From Herbaspirillum sp. LeCh32-8 (GTDB lineage: Bacteria; Pseudomonadota; Gammaproteobacteria; Burkholderiales; Burkholderiaceae_D), in NCBI RefSeq assembly GCF_017814915.1, contig NZ_JAGIPZ010000002.1:341084-405083 (forward strand): 64,000 nucleotides of DNA, written 5' to 3'. Position numbers and translations under genes: made by a program. The notes beneath the pieces were generated by a model. The model saw only the letters and a program-made list of their open reading frames with translations. It did no database searches and was not told the DNA's origin. Positions 55,346-62,661 of the stretch are shown in pieces; within the stretch, counting starts at the first letter, position 1; each line of letters opens with the position of its first letter.

Positions 55346-56464
55346 GTGAATAACAATCAGAACTCAGCGGATCTGCCAAAGGTGAAATTCCTGCTGGTGG
55401 ACGATCTCGACGAAAACCTCCTCGCGCTGTCGGCGTTGCTGCAGCGTGACGACGTCGAGCTGCTGCAGGCGCGCTCCGGTTTCGAGGCGCTGGAGCTGCT
55501 GCTGGTGCATGACGTGGCGCTGGCTTTCGTCGACGTGCAGATGCCGGACATGGACGGCTTCGAGCTGGCCGAGCTGATCCGCGGCAGCGAGCGTACCCGC
55601 AACATCCCGCTGATCTTCGTGACGGCCGGCACGCGCGATGAGCATCGCCTGTTCAAGGGCTACGAGACCGGCGCGGTGGACTTCCTCTACAAGCCGATCG
55701 AGCCGCACATCCTGCGCAACAAGGCCGAGGTGTTCTTCCAGCTGTATCGCCAGAAGCAGCAGCTGGCGCTGGAGCTGCGCGAGCGCACCGAAACCCTGCG
55801 CCTGAACGAGATGTTCGTGGCCATCCTCGGCCACGACCTGCGCAACCCCTTGGGCGCGGTGCTGATGGCGGCCACGCTGCTGCAGCGAACCTATCGCGAA
55901 GAAGTGGCGCAAAAGGCCACGCAGCAGATCATCAACAGCAGCAAGCGCATGGCCAAGCTGATCGAGAACATGCTGGACCTGGCGCGCGCGCGCCTGGCCG
56001 GCGGCATCGCGGTGGCGCGCGACAGCGCTCGCCTGGGCGAAGTGGTCGAGCGGGTGGTGCAGGAATACCAGGCGACCTACCCGGAGCGCGTGATTGAACG
56101 CAAGATCCAGGGCGAAGACGCCGGCCACTGGGACGCCGAGCGCCTGGCGCAGGTGGCCGCCAACCTGCTGGGCAACGCCTTGCAGCACGGCGCGCCGGGG
56201 CGTCCGGTGCGCATCGGCATCGACGGCCGGGAAGAGCAGCAGCTGGTGCTGACGGTGGCCAACGAAGGCGTGATCCCGGCGCAGCTGTTGCCCAGCATCT
56301 TCGACCCGTTCCGCGGCGGCGAGCGCGAGATCGGGCGCAAGGATGGATTGGGACTCGGGCTGTATATCGCCCAGCAGATCGTGGCTGCGCACGGCGGCGA
56401 GATCGAGGTGACGTCCGGCGAGCAGACGCAGACGGTGTTCACGGTCAGGATCCCGCGCCGCTGA
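55346..56464 (+). CDS. Receiver-histidine kinase hybrid (REC-HisKA-HATPase)
   Basis: 372 residues from a GTG with AAAGG 7 nt upstream. An N-terminal receiver (about 14-130) with V-D-D-L-D-E-N, phospho-Asp in F-V-D-V-Q-M-P and K in Y-K-P-I-E; a coiled linker; HisKA with the His in L-G-H-D-L-R-N-P-L and HATPase with L-L-G-N-A-L-Q-H-G and G-L-G-L-Y-I-A. No membrane helix, so it is cytoplasmic and likely receives phosphate or signal from the hybrid kinase. Last gene of the cluster. Confidence 0.93.
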   Translation: MNNNQNSADLPKVKFLLVDDLDENLLALSALLQRDDVELLQARSGFEALELLLVHDVALAFVDVQMPDMDGFELAELIRGSERTRNIPLIFVTAGTRDEHRLFKGYETGAVDFLYKPIEPHILRNKAEVFFQLYRQKQQLALELRERTETLRLNEMFVAILGHDLRNPLGAVLMAATLLQRTYREEVAQKATQQIINSSKRMAKLIENMLDLARARLAGGIAVARDSARLGEVVERVVQEYQATYPERVIERKIQGEDAGHWDAERLAQVAANLLGNALQHGAPGRPVRIGIDGREEQQLVLTVANEGVIPAQLLPSIFDPFRGGEREIGRKDGLGLGLYIAQQIVAAHGGEIEVTSGEQTQTVFTVRIPRR

Positions 56465-56498
56465 ACGGCGGGCCGGACGAAGGCGAAAGAGCGGCCGC

Positions 56499-56750
56499 TC
56501 AGGCGGCGTTCTCGCCCAGGGCGTGTTGGATCGACGCTACCACGTGGGCGCGTACCAGCTCCTGCAGCGAGTGGCCGCTGAGGATGTTGTGCGAGATCGA
56601 GCCCACGCGCGAGAGCGCCTGGGTCTGGCCCCAACTGACGCTGGCGCTCCAGGCGATCGAGTCTGCGCCCTGATAGCTCGCCTTGTACTGATAAATCTTG
56701 CCGTCGGACACGCTCTTGTACGTGCCCTCGCAACTACCGCTGTTGTGCAT
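56499..56750 (-). CDS. Small protein of unknown function, 83 aa
   Basis: 83 residues. The ATG at 56750 is preceded on the minus strand by a run of seven G (56761-56755) ending 4 nt before it, which can act as ribosome site. No signal peptide or membrane helix. The N-terminal half is Ser/Tyr/Trp-rich and probably beta-structured (Y-K-S-V, I-Y-Q-Y-K-A-S-Y), the C-terminal half a helix (L-Q-E-L-V-R-A-H-V). I do not recognise the family. It converges on the receiver-kinase gene. Confidence 0.65.
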   Translation of the reverse strand: MHNSGSCEGTYKSVSDGKIYQYKASYQGADSIAWSASVSWGQTQALSRVGSISHNILSGHSLQELVRAHVVASIQHALGENAA

Positions 56751-56931
56751 GATGCCCCCCCGTTTGCAAGTGATCTTGTGTGATGTTTCCCCAGGCTGCG
56801 AAGCTTAAGATTGCCGGCCGCATCGCACCATCGGGAAATACCTGAGTCGCTTTCACATCGTCGTGCTTTCGCTGTTTCTCCAATGCTTCGCGCCGTCCTC
56901 TGCACTGTCCCGCGTTGCCGTTCCGGAAATG

Positions 56932-56966
56932 AAAAAAGGGTTGCCCTCGTCGGGCAACCCTTTTTT
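56932..56966 (-). terminator. Terminator of mgtA
   Basis: AAAAAAGGGTTGCCC, loop, GGGCAACCCTTTTTT. A perfect stem with A and T runs 32 bp past the mgtA stop; it can act in both directions. Confidence 0.92.
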
Positions 56967-56997
56967 GTCCGGCCTTGCGGCCGGCGTTTGCGACCGC

Positions 56998-59760
56998 TTA
57001 CTGCCAGCCGTAACGCTTCGAATACCAGCCCTTCATGCCCTGGATCAGCACTGCATAGGCCACCAGGATGGCGATCAGCCACGGGAAGTAGGACAGCGGC
57101 AGCGCCTCCAGCTTGAAGTAGTGCGCCAGCGGCGACATCGGGATGATGATGCCGATGGCCATGATCACCAGCGTCATGCCCAACAGCGGCCACGAGGCGC
57201 GGCTCTGGAAGAAGGGGATGCGCTTGGTGCGGATCATGTGCACGATCAGCGTCTGCGACAGCAGGCCTTCGATGAACCAGCCGGACTGGAACAGAGTCTG
57301 GTGGTCGGCCGAGTTGGCACCGAAGATGTACCACATCAGCGCGAAGGTGGTGACGTCGAAGATCGAGCTGATCGGGCCGAAGAACACCATGAAGCGACCG
57401 ATGTCGGCCGGATCCCAGCGACGCGGCTTCTCCAGGAACTCCTTGTCGACGTTGTCGAACGGGATGGAAATCTGCGACACGTCGTACAGCAGGTTCTGCA
57501 CCAGCAGATGCAGCGGCAGCATCGGCAGGAACGGCAGGAAGGCGCTGGCGATCAGCACCGAGAACACGTTGCCGAAGTTGGAGCTGGCGGTCATCTTGAT
57601 GTACTTCAGCATGTTGGCGAAGGTCTTGCGGCCTTCCAGCACGCCTTCTTCCAGCACCATCAGGCTCTTTTCCAGCAGGATCAGGTCGGCCGCTTCCTTG
57701 GCGATGTCCACTGCGGTGTCCACCGAGATGCCGATGTCGGCCGCGCGCAGCGCCGGGGCGTCGTTGATGCCGTCGCCCATGAAGCCCACCACGTGACCCT
57801 TGTCGTGCAGGATGCGCACGATGCGTTCCTTGTGCGCCGGCGACAGCTTGGCGAACACGGTCACCTTCTCGGCGGCCACGGCCAGTTCTTCGTCGCTCAT
57901 CTTCTCGACGTGCGAACCGAGCAGCATGCCGTCCACTTCCAGGCCCACCTCGCGGCAGATCTTGGCGGTCACCAGCTCGTTGTCGCCGGTCAGGATCTTC
58001 ACCGACACGCCGTGTTCGCGCAGCGCGGCCAAGGCCGGCGCGGTTGATTCCTTCGGCGGGTCGAGGAAGGCGATGTAACCGATCAGCACCAGATCCGACT
58101 CGTCGGCCAGGCTGTAGGTTTCCTTGGTCGGCGGCAGGTCCTTGGCGGCCACGCCCACCACGCGCAGGCCTTCGGCGTTCAGGCTGCCGGTGGTTTCGCG
58201 GATCTCGGCCAGCAGTTCCTCGCTGAGCGGCACGATCTGGCCGTTCAGGCGCGCACGGGTGCAGACCGAGACGATTTCCTCGACCGCGCCCTTGCAGATC
58301 AGCTCGTGGTGGTCTTCGCGTTCGGACACCACCACCGACATGCGGCGGCGCTGGAAGTCGAAGGGGATTTCATCGACCTTGCGGTAGGCCTGGGCGATCG
58401 ACATCTCGCGCTGCAGTTCGGCGTGTTCCAGCACGGCCACGTCCAGCAGGTTCTTCAGGCCGGTCTGGTAGTAGCTGTTCAGGTAGGCGTATTGCAGCAC
58501 TTCGTCATCGAGCTCGCCGCGGATATCGGTGTGGCGCTCCAGGAAGATCTTGTCCTGGGTCAGGGTGCCGGTCTTGTCGGTGCACAGCACGTCCATGGCG
58601 CCGAAGTTCTGGATCGCGTCCAGGCGCTTGACGATCACCTTCTTGCGCGACAGGGCGACGGCGCCCTTGGCCAGCGTCGAGGTGACGATCATCGGCAGCA
58701 TTTCCGGGGTCAGGCCCACGGCCACCGACAGGCCGAACAGGAAGGCCTCGACCCAGTCACCCTTGGTGAAGCCGTTCAGGAAGAACACCACCGGCGTCAT
58801 CACCAGCATGAAGCGGATCAGCAGCCAGCTGACCTTGTTCACGCCGGCCTGGAAGGCGGTCGGCGAGCGGTCGGTGGCGGTCACGCGTTCGGCCAGCGCG
58901 CCGAAGTAGGTGCGCTTGCCGGTGGTCAGCACCACGCCGGTGGCCGAGCCGCTGACCACGTTGGTGCCCATGAAGCACAGGTTGTTGAGCTCCAGCGGGC
59001 TGCTGGTGTCGAGGTTGGTCGGCACCACGAACTTTTCCACCGGCAGCGATTCGCCGGTCATGGCGGCCTGGCTGACGAACAGGTCCTTGGCGGCCAGCAG
59101 GCGCATGTCGGCCGGGATCATGTCGCCGGCGGAGAGCAGCACGATGTCGCCCGGCACCAGGTTCTTGATCGGCACTTCCACGCGGCGCGCGCCCTTGGGA
59201 TGCAGGGTGACGTCGAAGTAACGCTGCGCCTCGGCGGCGATTTCTTCCACCAGGTCGTGACGCATCACGGTGGCGGTGTTGCTGACCATTTCCTTCAACT
59301 TGTCGGCGGCGGTGTTGGAGCGCGCCTCCTGCACGAAGCGCAGCAGGGTGGAGACCACCACCATGGTGCCGATCACGATGGCGGCCTTCATGTCCTCGGT
59401 GTAGAAGGACACCGCGGCCAGCAGCGTCAACAGCAGGTTGAAAGGATTCTTGTAGCAATGCCACAGATGCACCGGCCAGGTCAGCGGCTTCTCGTGCTCG
59501 ACCTCGTTGGGGCCGATCTCGGCGCGGATGGCGTCGGACTCGGCCTCGGTCAGGCCGTCCACGCGCGACTTCAGTTGCGCCAGCAGGGGCGCGGCGTCGC
59601 TGCGCGAGGCCTCGGTCAGTTGCTGGGCCAGCGATTGGGAGACTTCCTTGGTCACGGGCGCGCTGCGGAACATGTCCATTCCGAGGCGGCGGAAGTGGCG
59701 GTCCATTCCGCGGGCGCGGATGAAGCTGACGAAGGTTTCTTTCAGCAGGTTCAGGTTCAT
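56998..59760 (-). CDS. mgtA: Magnesium-transporting P-type ATPase MgtA
   Basis: 920 residues from the ATG at 59760, which gives the helical N-tail M-N-L-N-L-L-K-E-T-F seen in the family; an in-frame ATG 33 codons upstream is less likely. P-type motifs in order: actuator T-G-E-S-L-P-V, phosphorylation D-K-T-G-T-L-T-Q, nucleotide-binding K-G-A-V-E-E, hinge G-D-G-I-N-D-A-P-A-L. The segment N-P-F-N-L-L-L-T-L and the C-terminal six-helix part are as in MgtA/MgtB (P3B). It imports Mg2+ into the cytoplasm. Its long untranslated region suits Mg2+-responsive control. Confidence 0.93.
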   Translation of the reverse strand: MNLNLLKETFVSFIRARGMDRHFRRLGMDMFRSAPVTKEVSQSLAQQLTEASRSDAAPLLAQLKSRVDGLTEAESDAIRAEIGPNEVEHEKPLTWPVHLWHCYKNPFNLLLTLLAAVSFYTEDMKAAIVIGTMVVVSTLLRFVQEARSNTAADKLKEMVSNTATVMRHDLVEEIAAEAQRYFDVTLHPKGARRVEVPIKNLVPGDIVLLSAGDMIPADMRLLAAKDLFVSQAAMTGESLPVEKFVVPTNLDTSSPLELNNLCFMGTNVVSGSATGVVLTTGKRTYFGALAERVTATDRSPTAFQAGVNKVSWLLIRFMLVMTPVVFFLNGFTKGDWVEAFLFGLSVAVGLTPEMLPMIVTSTLAKGAVALSRKKVIVKRLDAIQNFGAMDVLCTDKTGTLTQDKIFLERHTDIRGELDDEVLQYAYLNSYYQTGLKNLLDVAVLEHAELQREMSIAQAYRKVDEIPFDFQRRRMSVVVSEREDHHELICKGAVEEIVSVCTRARLNGQIVPLSEELLAEIRETTGSLNAEGLRVVGVAAKDLPPTKETYSLADESDLVLIGYIAFLDPPKESTAPALAALREHGVSVKILTGDNELVTAKICREVGLEVDGMLLGSHVEKMSDEELAVAAEKVTVFAKLSPAHKERIVRILHDKGHVVGFMGDGINDAPALRAADIGISVDTAVDIAKEAADLILLEKSLMVLEEGVLEGRKTFANMLKYIKMTASSNFGNVFSVLIASAFLPFLPMLPLHLLVQNLLYDVSQISIPFDNVDKEFLEKPRRWDPADIGRFMVFFGPISSIFDVTTFALMWYIFGANSADHQTLFQSGWFIEGLLSQTLIVHMIRTKRIPFFQSRASWPLLGMTLVIMAIGIIIPMSPLAHYFKLEALPLSYFPWLIAILVAYAVLIQGMKGWYSKRYGWQ

Positions 59761-60675
59761 GGCGTACTTCTTTTCTCTGTTTTCTTCATCCCGCAGCGCC
59801 TTCAGGAAGGGGCGGCGGGCGAAGTGGCTGTTGGTCCGATGCGAAGCCGGTGGCCGCATCGCCGTGGTGGTCTCAGGTCTCGCGCGTCAGGGACTGTAAC
59901 GAGCCTGCTTGACGGATCGATGACAAACATCGCGTCTTCATGTTGTTTTCTGTCGCATGGCAGCCTCCGCTAGGTTGAGCGGAACCCCTGTCATCGGCGC
60001 CTGATGGCGCATGCAGACACCTGCAGGGCATGGCGTAAGGCCATGCTGTCAGCAAATCGTCAGGGTGCGACGGCGCAAGTCGAGCCGCTCTCCGGCGCTG
60101 ACGCGGGAGAGCGAAGTAAAAACTGAGCCGTGCGCCGTGACGCAAGTCTGCGGCGGTCGATCGTCGATCTGTCGTTGTGAGGGAATGTCGATGCGTAGGA
60201 GGCGGAGCGTGAAGTGCGAACCTCAGTGCTGAGGCTGCCGCGCCGCCGGCATCGATATGCCGCCATCTGCCTGGTGCAAGATGACGGCAGGAGGAATCCT
60301 GCTGAAATGCTTGCCGAGGCTTAACCGGTCATAGACCGGCAACAACTGTCACCCGAACAAGTGCCCATGAGAGGGACTCCAAAAAATGAGAACGGGCGAA
60401 TTCTACGCTCGCGCTTAAAACAGGGTCAAGGCAATTCGCCCGCATTGCCGAAAATTTGTGCATCCGCAACACAGGCTCATCGCGCACGGGATGTGGCCAC
60501 ACGGCAAAACTGCGCTGCTATGCAGCAACGATAGTCGGAATGGCATGCTTGTCTTATGCGACACGCGGCCTATACTCAAGCCAGAAAGACACACCGGACA
60601 AGGCTGGCAGAGCGGTTCCAGGCCCCGGCAGGATGTAAATAATTTGAATGAGAAGGCTGAAGGAGGAGACGCATC
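59761..60675. other. Long divergent region mgtA / 60-aa gene
   Basis: About 915 bp without a convincing gene. On the mgtA side a 22-codon frame (minus strand, ATG at 59942, Thr-terminated tail S-L-T-R-E-T, stop near 59874) could be a leader peptide but has no strong ribosome site and is not proline-rich like MgtL. Small stems occur: CATGGC...GCCATG near 60029-60045, CCGCT...AGCGG near 59967-59982 and GATGCG...CGCATC near 59838-59860. No known Mg2+ riboswitch is recognised. The right end holds the promoter of the small membrane protein. Confidence 0.45.
60549..60576 (+). promoter_or_regulatory. Promoter of the 60-aa membrane protein gene
   Basis: TTGTCT (60549-60554), 16 nt, TATACT (60571-60576). 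It predicts a leader of about 90 nt. Confidence 0.55.
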
Positions 60676-60858
60676 ATGCCTAACATCATCATGAACAACC
60701 TGATGTTCTTTATCCCGATGACGCTGGCGGGCTTGTTGTTGTGCGGCGAAGTACCTGTCGCCTCGCGCGTGGTCAGGACCAGTTTGAGGGCAGTGGGCGC
60801 AGTGTTCGGCGCGCTGCTCGCGCTTTTAGTACTGGAGGCTCTGCCAGTACTAATTTAG
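60676..60858 (+). CDS. Small membrane protein, 60 aa
   Basis: 60 residues. The ATG is preceded 7 nt upstream by AGGAGGAG (60661-60668), the strongest Shine-Dalgarno in this window, so it is very probably translated. Two hydrophobic helices (about 7-24 with M-F-F-I-P-M-T-L-A-G-L-L-L and 38-60 with A-V-F-G-A-L-L-A-L-L-V-L) are joined by a short basic loop (R-V-V-R-T). The last 30 bases of the gene form the right part of a perfect 10-bp inverted repeat. It has no recognised family. It lies near mgtA but about 900 bp away and divergent. Confidence 0.75.
   Translation: MPNIIMNNLMFFIPMTLAGLLLCGEVPVASRVVRTSLRAVGAVFGALLALLVLEALPVLI
60826..60853 (+). promoter_or_regulatory. Perfect 10-bp inverted repeat at the end of the 60-aa gene
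   Basis: TTAGTACTGG (60826-60835) against CCAGTACTAA (60844-60853) with an 8-nt loop, inside the last codons of the 60-aa gene. A second short stem AGCGGG/CCCGCT (60857-60878) with TTT follows and may be a weak terminator. Confidence 0.5.
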
Positions 60859-60979
60859 CGGGTTTTATGCAGCCCGCTTTGCCGCTCGTTGCGGCAGTGG
60901 CAGGGGCATCGGCGGAGACTCTTCCCCCTGGGAAAACGTCTGTCACTGAACGCCGATCGCTCCGCCCTTGATTTCCCTA

Positions 60980-61033
60980 GGTCGATGTTTTCACAGTGGT
61001 CTCGTGGCGGCCCCGAAAACATCGGCCTTTTTT
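60980..61033 (+). terminator. Probable terminator upstream of the diguanylate cyclase end
   Basis: GGTCGATGTTTTC (60980-60992) pairs with GAAAACATCGGCC (61015-61027), one G-U, followed by T6. The loop is long (22 nt). It would end plus-strand transcription from the small membrane gene. Confidence 0.6.
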
Positions 61034-61096
61034 GCGTCCGCCGGTTTTGCATCGGCGCCTTGCGCACTTAGACCTCTTCCAACGACGACATTGCAA

Positions 61097-62326
61097 TCAG
61101 GCAGCCTGCACGCGGCCGGCGTCGCGTTGTTCTCGATGCAGGCCGGCATCCCACATCACCAGCCGGTCGCGTCCCTGTTCCTTGGCGCAATACATCGCGT
61201 GGTCGGCGCGCTGCAGCCACACATAGTGCGCGTCCATGTCGATGGTGAAGGGCACCAGGCCGATGCTGGCGGTGCATCCCCACAGGCCCAGGTCGTCGCA
61301 GGATTGTCGGCGCACGTCGTCGATCAGTCGCTGCGACAGCACGCGCGCATCCGCCATCGAGGTATTGCGCAGGATGACCACGAATTCCTCGCCGCCATAG
61401 CGCCCGATCAGGTCGTCCTCGCGCAGGTTGGCGCGCAGCAGCTGCGAGAAGTTGCGCAGCACGGTGTCGCCCATCAGGTGGCCGTGGGTGTCGTTGACGC
61501 GCTTGAAGTGGTCGATGTCGAGCAGCAGCAGGCAGGCCTCATTGCCGCCGCGGCCGGTGTTGCGCCGGCAATGGCCGAACTCTTCGATCAGCAGGCTCTC
61601 CCAGTAGCGGCGGTTGAAGAGGCCGGTCAGGCCGTCGGTCTGGCTGACGATTTCGAATTCGCGCGAACGCTCGGCCAGCTTCTTGGACATGTCATAGGTC
61701 GACTTGCCCAGCGCCAGCGGATAGAGCGCGAGCATGGGAAGGCAGGCCACGATGGTGGCGATGTCGGACTGCGGCATGAAGTGAAAATCCAGCACCAGCC
61801 AGCCCAGGGCGAAGCAGGCTAGGCTGGCGTAGACGCCGCGCATGAACAGGCGCACACCGCCGGCGGCGATGTTGTCCATCGAGAGCATGGAGATGATCAC
61901 CGCGCTGGGCACCAGGTTGCCGTTCATGGCGGCAATCCAGAAGCCGCCGAAGCCGGCGTCGATCACCAGGTTGCGGCGCTCGGCGCGGTAGGGGATCTTG
62001 CTGTGCAGCGCCCACTGGCGCGCCACATGCGGCCAGATGAAGCCATGGAAACCCATCAGCGCCCACAGCGGCCAACCCACAGGGTTTTGCACGAAGCCCG
62101 CGGCCACGCAGAAAAAGCCGATGCCAAGCCCGATGGCGCGCAGCACATAGATGCGGTTGACGAAGCGCACGCCCTTGCCGATCAACTCCTCCGGCGACGG
62201 ATCGTCGGCGCGCGCCGGGCGCTTGCGGTACAGCGCCAGCGGATTGAGCAAGGCCAGCACGGCGGCCAATTGCCGCTGCCGTCTGCTCCTGCCGGTGCGC
62301 CGTGCTTTGGTGCTGCTGGAAGACAT
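61097..62326 (-). CDS. Diguanylate cyclase with MASE2 membrane sensor (DgcC/AdrA-like)
   Basis: 409 residues from the ATG at 62326; a longer reading upstream is not protein-like. A Ser/Arg-rich N-tail is followed by a MASE2-type membrane domain (about 50-215) with N-R-I-Y-V-L-R and A-E-R-R-N-L-V-I-D-A-G-F-G-G-F-W-I-A-A-M. The GGDEF domain (about 235-400) has the active site as G-G-E-E-F and the inhibitory I-site R-E-D-D five residues before it. It makes cyclic di-GMP and probably feeds biofilm or motility control. Product inhibition through the I-site is expected. Confidence 0.9.
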   Translation of the reverse strand: MSSSSTKARRTGRSRRQRQLAAVLALLNPLALYRKRPARADDPSPEELIGKGVRFVNRIYVLRAIGLGIGFFCVAAGFVQNPVGWPLWALMGFHGFIWPHVARQWALHSKIPYRAERRNLVIDAGFGGFWIAAMNGNLVPSAVIISMLSMDNIAAGGVRLFMRGVYASLACFALGWLVLDFHFMPQSDIATIVACLPMLALYPLALGKSTYDMSKKLAERSREFEIVSQTDGLTGLFNRRYWESLLIEEFGHCRRNTGRGGNEACLLLLDIDHFKRVNDTHGHLMGDTVLRNFSQLLRANLREDDLIGRYGGEEFVVILRNTSMADARVLSQRLIDDVRRQSCDDLGLWGCTASIGLVPFTIDMDAHYVWLQRADHAMYCAKEQGRDRLVMWDAGLHREQRDAGRVQAA

Positions 62327-62661
62327 GATGCCGTTTCTTTCTCGTCCTGCCGCCGGCCTTGGCCCGACTGCCTGGAACGTGAGCGCATTTCCCTGGCGAC
62401 GCCCCCTGCGTACGGGTAAATGCGTTTTGTTGTGTGACTCAGCGTAACTCCATTGTCGTCGTACTTGCAATACGACGGCCTGCTGCGGCGACATCCCGGG
62501 TGCAGCGCCGGGGCCATCACGGCGTCGCCATGATGTCGTTATGGCAACGTCGACCGGCGCCATTCTCGCAGATATTGCACTGCAAGTGCCTGTTCCGTGC
62601 GGGCGTCAGCCGGCCCTGATGCTTCACCCTATAATGGGCCATCTCCATTTTCGGTTGAATC
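62327..62661. other. Divergent intergenic region diguanylate cyclase / dacB
   Basis: 335 bp without a gene. TATAAT at 62630-62635 is a perfect -10 box for dacB, with a start about 20 bp before the ATG, but its -35 region is weak. Confidence 0.5.

Noticed and set aside
60458-60694. A 78-codon frame overlapping the promoter and start of the 60-aa gene
   Set aside because: It has no ribosome site and is out of frame with the strongly supported gene at 60676.
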